Assembly: GCF_032678705.1 (NCBI RefSeq)
Contig: NZ_JAVTSS010000001.1
Location: 186,001-250,000, forward strand
DNA from: Pedobacter frigiditerrae
Lineage (GTDB): Bacteria > Bacteroidota > Bacteroidia > Sphingobacteriales > Sphingobacteriaceae
Length of the DNA: 64,000 nucleotides
Direction of reading: 5' to 3'
The notes below the pieces were generated by a model that ran no database searches, had not been told where the DNA came from, and saw only the letters and a program-made list of their open reading frames with translations. Below, piece after piece: positions 39,224-48,401 of the stretch; position 1 is the first letter of the stretch, and every line of letters begins with the position of its first letter. Position numbers and translations under genes: made by a program.

Positions 39224-40100
39224 ATTGGCAAGTTAATCGGTTAATGTGAATTCTGGCAGTTGGTTTTTTTAATAAGTTTCTTTCAATCTTGTCTAGTATT
39301 CTTGCAAAGATTTTTAAATCTAAAATATAAGTATATTTTAATACGGTTCGTAGGATTTTGATGGTACTTAAAAGATGTAATACCTTCAATGTTGGTTTTG
39401 CAAGATTTCTCTTCTCAGCATTGATTATTTTATTTACTTCAGCCTCGTATTTGTCTAAAAAATTTAGAGACAACTGGTCTTTTGAACGCATCCTAAATCC
39501 ACCGATAAGCACGTCACATGGATAAAGGTTAGTAAATCTGAAAAAGCGAATCCAAAGGTCAAAATCAGCTGCATATTTATAATTGGGATTGAGACAGTTT
39601 CCTGCTTTTTGCCAGAGACTTTTTCTCCATGCAGTAGATTCCTGCTGCAACCATTGGTATTTATGGGTATAAAAATCGTATTTAGTAAAGCCTTTTGCTC
39701 GATCTGCACCAATTACTCTTCCTTTTTCATCGAAAGATATATTTAGGCCTGTAATCCAATCAACGGAATGAAAAGTATTAAATATTTCTGCCACAATGAA
39801 GAGAGAACCAGGATGAAGTAAATCATCGGAATTTACCCACATAAAGATTTCTCCAGTAGCCCTATCAAAACCTTTGTTTAAAGCATAATAAAGACCTTCA
39901 TCTTTTTCTGAGCACCAGTAAGTAAATTTATCTTTATGTCTTTTAACAATATCCATACTATTATCGGTACTCTGCCCGTCAATAAGGATATATTCGAGAT
40001 TTGGATAGTTTTGGTTGGTAATTGAACAGATTGTTTCTTCAAGAAATGCATCTTGATTGAGGTTGGTTGTAACAACTGAGATTTTTGGCCAATTATTCAT
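39210..40100 (-). CDS. Glycosyltransferase family 2
   Basis: A 296-residue enzyme with ISVVTTNLNQDAFLEETICS at the start, YILIDGQSTDNS, CSEKDEGLYYALNKGF and WVNSDDLLHPGS as DxD region. The chain ends with a basic amphipathic helix. It opens the coupled run of transferases, 25 bases after the gene at 40126. Confidence 0.93.
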   Translation of the reverse strand: MNNWPKISVVTTNLNQDAFLEETICSITNQNYPNLEYILIDGQSTDNSMDIVKRHKDKFTYWCSEKDEGLYYALNKGFDRATGEIFMWVNSDDLLHPGSLFIVAEIFNTFHSVDWITGLNISFDEKGRVIGADRAKGFTKYDFYTHKYQWLQQESTAWRKSLWQKAGNCLNPNYKYAADFDLWIRFFRFTNLYPCDVLIGGFRMRSKDQLSLNFLDKYEAEVNKIINAEKRNLAKPTLKVLHLLSTIKILRTVLKYTYILDLKIFARILDKIERNLLKKPTARIHINRLTCQFEII

Positions 40101-40125
40101 AAAAGCGAAAAGCTAAAAATGCTAT

Positions 40126-40917
40126 TTAAGTCTTATCATCATAAAACCTTTTTAATGCTATAAGGTCTCTTTGTTTATGTTGATGATTAATATTGATTTC
40201 CCCAATAAAACTGTTTTTGTCCGTATGGGGGATAATGATTGGTTCTTCTTGATCGTAACGCTTAAAAATATCATGGACTAAGATGTTTGGAAAATAATGT
40301 TCATATATTAACTTTAGGAATTGCTGATCAACGCCTAATATGTTTAGTTTTTTGAATTTCAGCATTGCTTTTTTCATATTAAAGGAAGAATCAAAATGCC
40401 TATCAAACATTCCACCCATAATTAGATCAGAGTGATCTGGATGATCCCTAATTATATGTAGTGTTTGATTCGAATTTAACCATTGATCTACCATTATTTT
40501 TTCTCTTTCAGATGCAATGCTATCGATATCTCTAATGAGTACACAAGAAACTGTCTTGTCATCTAAAGCTAAAAATCGCCAAAAAGTATATCTGAAATCA
40601 GTCTGCCTACCTGTCATTATGATTAATTCACAATTTTGGTCTTCAAATTTTTTTAATACCTCATTTGGTAAATCATCACTCACATATACCCTAAATATCC
40701 ATTCAGGAAACCATATTCGGTAGCTTTTAATACATGAATCAATGTTGGAAAAATATTTTTTATCATTGCCAAATAAAGAAAAAGAGATTATTTTTTTATT
40801 TAGATGAGGCAATAAAACCGAGTTTTTTACTTTAAATAACGAGAAATTAATTGTTAAAGCGGATATTTCATTGATGGTAGATTTACTAATCTTTTTTATT
40901 GAATGATAGATTTTCAT
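40126..40917 (-). CDS. Putative glycosyltransferase (GT-A-like, unassigned)
   Basis: A 263-residue protein. FSLFGNDKKYFSNIDSCIKS, WIFRVYVSDDLP and a DxD-like VLIRDIDSIASERE (about 125-138) suggest a GT-A-fold transferase. A second acidic element, HIIRDHPDHSDLIMGGMF, follows. It overlaps the Wzt gene by 1 base (TAATG). I cannot place it in a numbered family. The coupling to wzt may mean it acts on the ABC-exported glycan. Confidence 0.62.
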   Translation of the reverse strand: MKIYHSIKKISKSTINEISALTINFSLFKVKNSVLLPHLNKKIISFSLFGNDKKYFSNIDSCIKSYRIWFPEWIFRVYVSDDLPNEVLKKFEDQNCELIIMTGRQTDFRYTFWRFLALDDKTVSCVLIRDIDSIASEREKIMVDQWLNSNQTLHIIRDHPDHSDLIMGGMFDRHFDSSFNMKKAMLKFKKLNILGVDQQFLKLIYEHYFPNILVHDIFKRYDQEEPIIIPHTDKNSFIGEININHQHKQRDLIALKRFYDDKT

Positions 40918-42203
40918 TAAATTTTATAATCTATGTCTTGAATTTTTAAATAGCCATATCCAAAATTATCTTCCAAATTATAGTTTTTACCACTCTCACA
41001 ATCTGCTCCCTTAATATTTAATCGATACCTATCTTCTATTTTATATAAAAATACTTTCCCTGGAATAGTAACAATCATATTTAGGCTGTAAACACCAGAA
41101 AATATATTGTCTGGTAGTAAGACATTGAACTTAATTGACATACGCCCCTTTGACATCATTATTTTTTCTCCATGGGTATAGTACAAGCTGCAGAAAAATA
41201 TTGGGATGTTTTTGACAGGATTCATTATATATAATTCGATGTCAAAAAGCTCATGAACAAAAGATTCTGCTAATAACTCAATTTCAATATGCCTATCATC
41301 AATATCAATAAATGCGGCAGACTGTTTGTTAATTAGAATCTCCTTGATTAATAGCTTATTGTTTTTGTTTTTGTCTAAATAAGTTGAAATATCGCTGTCG
41401 TTTTCTTTTGCTAAAAGATTGTTATAAGAACTAATTGATTGTTTCATCCCACCTTCGAATAGAACAAAACCATTATCCAATACAATCCCTTGATTACAAA
41501 GAGATTCAACACTAGCCATATTATGGCTCACAAAAAGCACTGTTCTACCTTCTCCTTTGCTCACTTCGCCCATTTTACCTAAACACTTCTTTTGAAATTC
41601 TGCATCACCAACCGCTAAAACTTCATCTACAATTAAGATTTCAGATTCTAAATGGGCTGCTACTGCAAAAGCCAGACGGACATACATCCCAGAGCTGTAT
41701 CGTTTAACAGGCGTATCTAAATAACGCTCTATCCCAGCAAAATCTACAATTTCATCTAGTTTACGTTGGATTTCCTTTTTGCGCATTCCTAAAATGGCTC
41801 CATTCAAGAAAATGTTTTCTCTACCACTTAATTCTGGATGAAAGCCGGTACCTACTTCTAACAAACTGGCAATTCTACCTTTACCAGAAATTTTACCAGT
41901 AGTAGGAGCGGTTACCTTACTTAGTATTTTCAGTAGTGTACTTTTTCCAGCGCCATTTCTACCAATAATACCTACGGCATCACCCTGTTCAATTTCGAAA
42001 TTGATGTCTTTTAGACTCCAAACTACATCACTAGTGCCTTTGCTGCTACGATCATTGGTTTCTCCAATTCTTAAAAATGGATCTTCCTTCCCTCGTATCC
42101 TTGAGTACCAGCGCTCTAAATCACGACTGATAGTTCCAGTGCCTATTTGACCTAGTTGGTAAGCTTTAGAGAGGTTTTCTACTTTGATGGCGATGTTTGA
42201 CAA
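40917..42203 (-). CDS. Polysaccharide ABC transporter ATPase (Wzt-like)
   Basis: ATP-binding subunit of an ABC-2 glycan exporter. Walker A GRNGAGKST is at residues 81-89; signature YSSGMYVRLAFAVAAHLE and Walker B LIVDEVLAVGD follow. After residue ~260 a beta-rich C-terminal Wzt-type domain extends to 428, the part that recognises the modified non-reducing end of O-antigens in known systems. The matching permease is 0.76 kb upstream, separated by repeats and a small four-helix gene. Confidence 0.93.
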   Translation of the reverse strand: MSNIAIKVENLSKAYQLGQIGTGTISRDLERWYSRIRGKEDPFLRIGETNDRSSKGTSDVVWSLKDINFEIEQGDAVGIIGRNGAGKSTLLKILSKVTAPTTGKISGKGRIASLLEVGTGFHPELSGRENIFLNGAILGMRKKEIQRKLDEIVDFAGIERYLDTPVKRYSSGMYVRLAFAVAAHLESEILIVDEVLAVGDAEFQKKCLGKMGEVSKGEGRTVLFVSHNMASVESLCNQGIVLDNGFVLFEGGMKQSISSYNNLLAKENDSDISTYLDKNKNNKLLIKEILINKQSAAFIDIDDRHIEIELLAESFVHELFDIELYIMNPVKNIPIFFCSLYYTHGEKIMMSKGRMSIKFNVLLPDNIFSGVYSLNMIVTIPGKVFLYKIEDRYRLNIKGADCESGKNYNLEDNFGYGYLKIQDIDYKI

Positions 42204-42438
42204 GGATTTAGGGGTTAGGGTTTAGAAAGAGGTTAGGGATTAGCATAATTAAAAGGTTAGGGTTGAGAAGGGTTTAGGGGTTAGAAGGGCGTTAGATAGG
42301 TATAAAATTTAAGATATTAGTGGCGATAAAGGATTAAATTAATAATTTAGATCTACTTACGTGTCTCTCTAAACCTTCTAAACCCTCCACTCTCAGACCC
42401 ACTCTCTAACCCTCTACACCCTAACCTCTAACCAATAT
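42204..42438. repeat. Opposed GGTTAG and CTAACC tracts
   Basis: At 42206-42300 the plus strand is rich in GGGTTAG/GGTTTAG units. At 42365-42435 it is rich in the complement, CTAACC/CTAAACC. The two blocks are imperfect inverted repeats around an AT-rich centre and could fold as a large hairpin in DNA or RNA. No gene is seen. Confidence 0.6.
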
Positions 42439-42798
42439 TTAACCCAATTGTGCTTTTCTTAATCCCGTCAATTTAGTTGTTATAGTTTCTATTTTTAATC
42501 TATGTAATAAATATTCTTCTTCTGTTATATAATCCAAATCCATAGCCCCGATTAGATGATTTAAGGTTTCGAGCGAGGTTGTGTAAGCCATGTTTGTATA
42601 ATGCGCTTTATCTTTTGAGGTCATTTTGCCAGAGCCTTCAGCTAAACAGGCGCCAATACTGCTAACGGATCTTTTAATTTGACTTATTAAGCCAAAAGTT
42701 TCTTCTTTTGGAAATTTAATTGTCAAACGATAGATGTCTTTTCTAAAAGACCTTGAAAGTTGCCAAACTTCTAATTTTTCAAATGAGTAGGTATGCAT
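42439..42798 (-). CDS. Four-helix bundle protein (23S rRNA IVP family)
   Basis: A 119-residue all-helical protein. FEKLEVWQLSRSFRKDIYRL, KEETFGLISQIKRSVSSIGA, CLAEGSGK and YLLHRLKIETITTKLTGL match the family first seen in 23S rRNA intervening sequences. Such genes are common as solitary ORFs in Bacteroidota, often in glycan loci, and have no established function. It lies between Wzm and Wzt genes, flanked on both sides by repeat tracts, so it may have arrived as an insertion. Confidence 0.88.
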   Translation of the reverse strand: MHTYSFEKLEVWQLSRSFRKDIYRLTIKFPKEETFGLISQIKRSVSSIGACLAEGSGKMTSKDKAHYTNMAYTTSLETLNHLIGAMDLDYITEEEYLLHRLKIETITTKLTGLRKAQLG

Positions 42799-42960
42799 AT
42801 TCTTTATTTAAGTGTTGAAATAAATAAAGGATGATTGATATGAATATATAAAAAATTCTGTAACTCCTAAAATCTAGCCCTAAATCCTAACCCCTAAACT
42901 TCTACTCCCTAACCTCTAACCCCTTCAACCTCTAACCCAATTTAAAAAGCCCTTGGCTTT
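42799..42960. repeat. CTAACC-type tract
   Basis: The plus strand from about 42865 contains CTAAATCCTAACCCCTAAAC, CCCTAACCTCTAACCCC and related units with very little G. It lies just downstream of the Wzm stop. No gene is visible. Confidence 0.55.
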
Positions 42961-43818
42961 TTAAACAGTATCAACAAAATTCCTCTCCACCTTATTAAAT
43001 ACCACAATGCCCACTAAAAGCAGAACCAAAGTAATCCCACTTGCGTACCCTAAGCCGCCCCAACTAAATGCTCCTTCGCCCAAAAAGCCGTACCTAAAAG
43101 TTTCAATGATAGGGGTCATGGGGTTATATTCAATGATCCAAGCATAAGCTGGGTATTTTTCGAGAGCAGTGGATAGGGGATAAATTACGGTCGTAGCATA
43201 CATCAAAAGTTGCACGCCAAAAGTCACCAGAAATGCTAAATCTCTATATTTAGTGGTCATGGCAGAGATGATCATTCCTGCACCCAAGCCTAATAAGGCC
43301 ATTAAAACTACGATAACAGGGAACAAAGCGATTGCCCAAGTGATGTTAAATGGAGCGCCAATTACAAAATGATAATAAGCCATCATCAATAAAAATAAGA
43401 TCATCTGTACCCCAAAGCGAACCAAATTACTAACCACAATGCTCAGTGGCATAATTAGTCGAGGGAAATAAACCTTTCCAAATATATTGGCGTTATCTTT
43501 AAATACGGTTGATGTTTTAGTTAAACAATCGGCGAAATAATTCCAAGCGGTAATGCCCGCCATATAAAATAAAGGTTTTGGTAGACCATCTGTAGATATA
43601 CCTGCTAAATTCCCAAAGATGAAGGTAAAGATAATGGTAGTAAATAAAGGCTGAATAAAAAACCACAAAGGTCCCAATATGGTCTGTTTATAGAACGAAA
43701 CAAAATCTCGCCTAACTAATAATAAAAGTAAATCCCGATAGGCCCAAACCTCATTAAGCTTCAGGTCTAATAAGGAAGATTTAGACTCTATAGTCCAACT
43801 TTGATTTTCAGCGCTCAT
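42961..43818 (-). CDS. Polysaccharide ABC transporter permease (Wzm-like)
   Basis: ABC-2 type permease with about six transmembrane helices, 285 residues from MSAENQSWTIES. The segment YRDLLLLLVRRDFVSFYKQT followed by LGPLWFFIQP is the conserved ABC-2 beginning. The frame is open 18 codons further, but those codons come from a GGAGAGGGCGGGGGGTGAGG repeat. The ATG at 43818 is therefore chosen. It pairs with the Wzt-like ATPase to move lipid-linked glycan across the inner membrane. Confidence 0.92.
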   Translation of the reverse strand: MSAENQSWTIESKSSLLDLKLNEVWAYRDLLLLLVRRDFVSFYKQTILGPLWFFIQPLFTTIIFTFIFGNLAGISTDGLPKPLFYMAGITAWNYFADCLTKTSTVFKDNANIFGKVYFPRLIMPLSIVVSNLVRFGVQMILFLLMMAYYHFVIGAPFNITWAIALFPVIVVLMALLGLGAGMIISAMTTKYRDLAFLVTFGVQLLMYATTVIYPLSTALEKYPAYAWIIEYNPMTPIIETFRYGFLGEGAFSWGGLGYASGITLVLLLVGIVVFNKVERNFVDTV

Positions 43819-43870
43819 TTCTAAAGTTAAATAGCTCCCTCTCTTCAAGGAGAGGGCGGGGGGTGAGGTC

Positions 43871-43900
43871 AATAGTCCATTCGTGACTTTCAGTGCTCAT
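43871..43900 (-). pseudogene. Duplicated 5' end of the Wzm gene (remnant)
   Basis: An ATG at 43900 reads MSTESHEWTID before the frame enters a repeat and stops. This resembles the true permease start, MSAENQSWTIES, at 43818. The two starts are separated by a C-rich/G-rich palindromic element. It appears to be a truncated tandem copy of the gene beginning, left by insertion or recombination. Confidence 0.5.
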
Positions 43901-43972
43901 ATTTTTAGATTTGTCATCTTCAGTTTGTTCTGATAGCTATCAGCAGGACGTCTTAATGCTTGTGTAATTTCT

Positions 43973-44083
43973 GTCATCCGATGATTATCTGCAAATGCTC
44001 GGTTTCATCGGATGACTAACACGTGGTCTTATCTTATAGTCGTCCGATGAGATTTGCAGAGAGCTTTATACTCATCGGATGAC
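43973..44083. repeat. Pair of 44-bp GTCATCCGATGA palindromes
   Basis: Two copies occupy 43973-44016 and 44039-44083. Arms are GTCATCCGATGA / TCATCGGATGAC in the first and GTCGTCCGATGA / TCATCGGATGAC in the second. The pair lies between the GT4 gene (44096) and the Wzm gene, just past the GT4 stop. Confidence 0.85.
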
Positions 44084-44095
44084 AAGCCGAATCCG

Positions 44096-45241
44096 TCACG
44101 CTCGTTGGTTAGGATTCAAAAGCCCTATAACTTTCTCCATATACAGCTCATAACTAAAATGCGATAAACATTTTTGTTGCAGCGATAAACTATGTGCCTC
44201 ACTTTTACCTCGAGTAATCACCTTATCAATTGCGGTAATCAACTCTCCAGTAGATTCTGGATTAATTAATATACCTAACTCACCGTTTAGCAAAGCATCT
44301 TTACTGCCGTCTAAATTACCTGCAATTACTGGGCAACCGCAAGCAACAGCCTCAATAAATACAATACCAAAGCCTTCTTTTTTGCTAGGCATAACAAAAA
44401 CATCTGCCAACAAAAAATGATCTATTAATTCTTTATCAGGAATATAATCTGCTAAACATACATGCTGTTGAAGGTTATTTTTTGCAATAAGTTTTGTTAA
44501 TCTTATTTTTTCACTTGCATCGGCTTTGCCACCCAAGACATAAACCAAGTTTGGGTATTTTTCTAAAAGCTTTGGCATTGCGGTAATAATCAAGTCGTAA
44601 CCTTTATAAAGCTCTGAAGACGATAAACGGCTAATGGTCAGTAAGGCTGGTTGATTTTCTTTTAATTGGTATCTATCAGTTAAATACTGAGGCTTCTTAA
44701 AAACTGAAGGAACTTCCAAGTAAGGATCCAAACAATTATTCAACACCTGTATCTTACTTTTCTTTATATGGTGTTTTTCTTGTAAAACATTCGAGGTAAA
44801 TTCACTAACTGCCCAAATTTCTATGTGTTTGTTTAAAAAAAATCTTTTCCAGGGACTAATATTACGCCATACCTCAATGCCATGGGCTAGGATAATGATC
44901 CTTGTTTTTTTTTTGACTAATTTGACGAAATAGGCAATGGTTAGTAAATTAATATGACTTAGGATGATGATGTCGCTATTTAATCCATTTGCAATAGCCA
45001 TTAAACTAAATCTAGCTCTATTGTAGCCGTAACCTCTAAAGTTCCCTTTATTACAATACCTTACATCTACATCTTTATGGAGATCACATAGCGATAACAC
45101 TTTCATGCTTTCAGTATTTAGCTCCTTGCTTTTAATGCCATCGTGTAATACTTTAGCTAAAATCTTGCTCACTTTTTCTATTCCACCTGTTAAGCTAAAA
45201 GTGTGCAAGGTGAGCAACAAGATTTTAGGTTTATTCATCAA
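44096..45241 (-). CDS. Glycosyltransferase family 4
   Basis: A 381-residue GT-B enzyme with LTLHTFSLTGGIEKVSKILA at the N-terminus, the donor motif EGFGIVFIEAVACGCPVIAG and TISRLSSSELYKGYDLIITA at the start of the C-terminal domain. The first ATG at 45241 overlaps the asnB end by 11 bases; a second ATG is one codon later. Donor sugar unknown. Confidence 0.93.
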   Translation of the reverse strand: MMNKPKILLLTLHTFSLTGGIEKVSKILAKVLHDGIKSKELNTESMKVLSLCDLHKDVDVRYCNKGNFRGYGYNRARFSLMAIANGLNSDIIILSHINLLTIAYFVKLVKKKTRIIILAHGIEVWRNISPWKRFFLNKHIEIWAVSEFTSNVLQEKHHIKKSKIQVLNNCLDPYLEVPSVFKKPQYLTDRYQLKENQPALLTISRLSSSELYKGYDLIITAMPKLLEKYPNLVYVLGGKADASEKIRLTKLIAKNNLQQHVCLADYIPDKELIDHFLLADVFVMPSKKEGFGIVFIEAVACGCPVIAGNLDGSKDALLNGELGILINPESTGELITAIDKVITRGKSEAHSLSLQQKCLSHFSYELYMEKVIGLLNPNQRA

Positions 45242-47030
45242 CCTTCTTAAAAACCTGATAGATGGCCATTGCTTTAGACCAATGCAGATTGCCAGTTTTA
45301 AAATTAGAAATGAGCTCTTTAGCCCTTTCGTTTGTGCAAGTAGCCAATTGTTGCTGAAAATAGCTGTTACTGTTTAACCAATCCTGAAAAGGAAAAGTGA
45401 AACCCATTTTAGGCCTGTCCCAAATTTTGCGAGGCAACAGGTTAATGAAACTATCTATTAATAAGCCTTTTTTCTTGCTGGTTTTATATTTAACGGCATT
45501 AGATAGGGTATTTATTAATTTCACCAGTTCCTTATCTAAAAACGGAACTCTTATTTCAATACCATGTTGCATGCTCATGAAATCAGTATCTTTTAGTAGC
45601 TGATTTTGCATGTATAAATTGGTTTCTAACCAACTCGCTTGCTCTTCGGCGCCTAAAGAACTTGGTATATTTGAAACAGGTAAGTTTTTTAAAATCGAAT
45701 CAACAGTGGAGATAGGTATGGTAAGTAATTTGCTAATCTCATCGGGCGTAAAAAAACCCCTCAAAAACAAGTATTTACCAATTGTATTTTTATAATGAAG
45801 GTAATATGTTCTTTTTAAGCTGTTTGCCTTAATCTTTATCCCCATTTTTAAAAGAGAAGTAGGTAAGCTACTTAAAAAATTAACGGTACCCATTCTGCTA
45901 AAGGAAGGATAACCACCAAATAATTCGTCGGCACCAACGCCTGATAAAAAAGCTTTTAAACCATTTTGTTTAGCATAATGATTAACAAACCATGAGTTGA
46001 TTCCGTCTGCGGTGGGCTGGTCCATTGCTGCCAAAGCGGCTGGGAAATGTTTGCCGAAGGTTTTTTCGTCTAATGTATATTCATAATGGTCGCTGTTCAC
46101 TTCCTTTAGAACCAAGTCTTGGTAACTTTTCTCAGAGAATTGCTCGTCCTTAAAATTAATGGAAAGGGTATGTAAGGCTTGCGAATTTTTCTGTTGTAGC
46201 TGATTGGCTAATAATGTAAGTAAACTACTATCTATACCTCCACTTAAAAAAATTCCAATGGGTTCATCGGCAATGAGGTGACGGGCCACCGCATCGGCCA
46301 AGGTTTTTTTAATCTCCTTTTCTGCATATTCACGCTCATCAATTACAGTTTCATAATTTTCTTGATGAAAGCTAAAGGTTTCCAAGCTGTTGTTTTGATG
46401 ATCCCACTTTAGGTAGTGAGCTTTAGGTAGCATGAATACATCTTTTAGCGTGGTATAAGGCTCTGGTATGTGGCCAAATGCTAAAAAGTAGATCTTCCAA
46501 TTTGGATCTTCGGCTATTGTTAATATTTTAAAAGCTTTAACTTCTGAGGCAAAAATCAATTGTTGGTTAATGGCTGAGTAGTAGAGTGGTTTAATCCCTG
46601 ATTGATCCCTTACCAAATACGTAAGCTCGGCTTTTTTGTCATAAAGCGCAAAAGCAAACATACCTGATAGCTTTTCGAATACTGCTATACCCCAACAAGC
46701 AAAACCAATTAAAATTACTTCTGTATCACTTTGCGTATTAAAATGAAAGCCTAAATCTTGTAATTCCTTTTTAAGGATGAGGTAATTATAAATTTCACCA
46801 TTAAAAGTAATAACGTATTCGTCATTATAAAGCATAGGCTGATGGCCGGTAGCAGAAAGATCTATCAATGCCAATCGGCGATGCCCAAAAGCAAGGTTGT
46901 TTTTTTTACTCTCATAAACACCCTCGCCATCTGGCCCGCCATGTGCCATTACAGCGCACATCTTTTGCACCTTCTTGCTAATAAGTGTTAACTCTTGTTT
47001 GATATCTATAATGCCTGCTATTCTACACAT
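45231..47030 (-). CDS. Asparagine synthase (glutamine-hydrolysing), AsnB-like
   Basis: A 599-residue two-domain amidotransferase. Cys2 of MCRIAGIID is the glutaminase nucleophile. The class II glutaminase domain spans about 2-200, with FNGEIYN and DTEV motifs. The synthetase PPi-loop SGGIDSS is at 263-269. AsnB paralogues in glycan clusters are thought to amidate sugar carboxylates (uronamides) or aminoacyl groups, so the target may be the polymer, not free aspartate. It is the first gene after the UpxY antiterminator. Confidence 0.92.
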   Translation of the reverse strand: MCRIAGIIDIKQELTLISKKVQKMCAVMAHGGPDGEGVYESKKNNLAFGHRRLALIDLSATGHQPMLYNDEYVITFNGEIYNYLILKKELQDLGFHFNTQSDTEVILIGFACWGIAVFEKLSGMFAFALYDKKAELTYLVRDQSGIKPLYYSAINQQLIFASEVKAFKILTIAEDPNWKIYFLAFGHIPEPYTTLKDVFMLPKAHYLKWDHQNNSLETFSFHQENYETVIDEREYAEKEIKKTLADAVARHLIADEPIGIFLSGGIDSSLLTLLANQLQQKNSQALHTLSINFKDEQFSEKSYQDLVLKEVNSDHYEYTLDEKTFGKHFPAALAAMDQPTADGINSWFVNHYAKQNGLKAFLSGVGADELFGGYPSFSRMGTVNFLSSLPTSLLKMGIKIKANSLKRTYYLHYKNTIGKYLFLRGFFTPDEISKLLTIPISTVDSILKNLPVSNIPSSLGAEEQASWLETNLYMQNQLLKDTDFMSMQHGIEIRVPFLDKELVKLINTLSNAVKYKTSKKKGLLIDSFINLLPRKIWDRPKMGFTFPFQDWLNSNSYFQQQLATCTNERAKELISNFKTGNLHWSKAMAIYQVFKKVDE

Positions 47031-47368
47031 TTAGTTTTTCCTGAGGATATTCTCCAACGCTATTATAGAAGAAGTCATTGCTGATATACGATTTTTAAAT
47101 CTTCTTAGATTTTTGTGGAAAGGTATATCAAGGATTTAATGAATGAGTTTACAAATTAGATACCTGCCTGTCCGGCAGGCAGGCTTCGCTGCGCTCTGGA
47201 TGACAAACTAAACAAAATCCTTAACACTAACCCCTAAACCTCTCAACCCTAATCATCAAATACAACCCTTTCTTTATCACGCTTGGTTGTCTAACATCTA
47301 ACTGCTTAAATACAGCTTCGCCCGCTCAGTCACATTATGTTTTTTGTAACTGCTTAGTTTTTTGACGG
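47031..47368. other. Spacer with CCTGCCTG palindrome and CTAACC units
   Basis: No gene is supported. CCTGCCTGTCCGGCAGGCAGG (47164-47184) is a strong palindrome that recurs at 48119-48140, in a shorter form at 18749 and inside the glycosyltransferase gene near 25201. CTAACCCCTAAACC-type units follow at about 47227-47255. It separates UpxY from asnB, so an antitermination target could lie here. Confidence 0.5.
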
Positions 47369-47875
47369 TTACTTCATCGGCTCAATGAAAGCCATAGAAG
47401 TATTAATGAGAATAGAATAGCCGATGTTTTCTAATCGTAAAACTATACTCTTTTTGTTCTTTAAAGATACTAATTCTGCGATAATTCCCTTAAAAGGGCC
47501 AGCTTTAATTAAAACTTTTTCTCCAAGAGAAATATTATAGTCAATCAGTTCAAGGTCAGTGTCGTTAGCGAGCAGTAACTGTAAATCTTCCAGTTGTTTA
47601 TTAGGAATTGAAGCAATTTTACCAGAGAAATAGATAAAACGAGTAACGCCATAAGTCATTAATACTTCGTTGTACTCTTTGGAAGAGATATAGATAAATA
47701 GATAAGATTTTAACAATGGCTCTTCAATAATCTTCTTCCGATCACTCCATTGTTTTAAAACTTTCTTTAAAGGCAAATAAGTAGTGATGTTCTTTTTGGC
47801 TAAAGCTTCAGCTGTCTTTTTCTCCGCCCTTGATCTAGTGTAGATAGGGTACCACTTGTATGTATTATCGATCAT
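47369..47875 (-). CDS. UpxY-family transcription antiterminator (NusG-like)
   Basis: A 168-residue specialised NusG paralogue. The NGN domain (residues 7-105) has WYPIYTRSRAEKKTAEALAK and LKSYLFIYIS. A KOW domain follows near 118-150 (ISLGEKVLIKAGPFKGIIA). UpxY/RfaH-type proteins bind elongating RNA polymerase and let it read through long capsule or EPS operons. Its position upstream of asnB and the 25-kb transferase run fits that role. Confidence 0.93.
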   Translation of the reverse strand: MIDNTYKWYPIYTRSRAEKKTAEALAKKNITTYLPLKKVLKQWSDRKKIIEEPLLKSYLFIYISSKEYNEVLMTYGVTRFIYFSGKIASIPNKQLEDLQLLLANDTDLELIDYNISLGEKVLIKAGPFKGIIAELVSLKNKKSIVLRLENIGYSILINTSMAFIEPMK

Positions 47876-48401
47876 TAGTGAGGGTTGGAGTTTTATTTTG
47901 TTTGGAGTTGAAATTAGCTAAAAATAATAAATATCGTACATAAATAAGTATTTCATCAACAGAATAGTCGTCATCTCGAGTAGCCGTCATCTCGGCTTGG
48001 CCGTCATCTCGACGATAGAGCCAGTACCGATTCATCGGTAAGAGATCCATGAGTTAACTATCAGATATCTCCCCGATATAAATCCGATAGCTATCGGATC
48101 GGGACAAGCTCTCGCTGCCTGCCTGCCGGACAGGCAGGCGCTGCGTTCGATAAGACGCACAAGTAAGTGCTGCGTTCGATATGACGCACAAGGCGGCCGT
48201 CATCTCAGAGTTGTCGTCATCTCAAGTCGGCCGTCATCTCGACGATAGGAGAGATCTATGAGTTTAATATTATCAGATATCTCCTCGCTGCGCTGCGTTC
48301 GATATGACGCTCAAGTAGATTACGCTTTGGATGATAATGAAAGTAAACTATTAACAACTTACCCCTCTAACCATCTCAACCCTAACCTCTAACCCAATAC
48401 A
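47876..48401. repeat. CGTCATCTC repeat region between Wzc and UpxY
   Basis: At least six copies of CGTCATCTC occur (about 47969, 47985, 48002, 48197, 48214 and 48231). GTTCGATATGACGCACAAG-type units and a CCTGCCTGCCGGACAGGCAGG palindrome at 48119 lie among them. A 61-codon frame through it is a translation of repeats, not a gene. A CCCTAACCTCTAACCC tract closes it just downstream of the Wzc stop. Confidence 0.65.

Noticed and set aside
47865..48050. 61-codon ORF overlapping the UpxY start
   Set aside because: It runs through the CGTCATCTC repeats and has no recognisable protein character.
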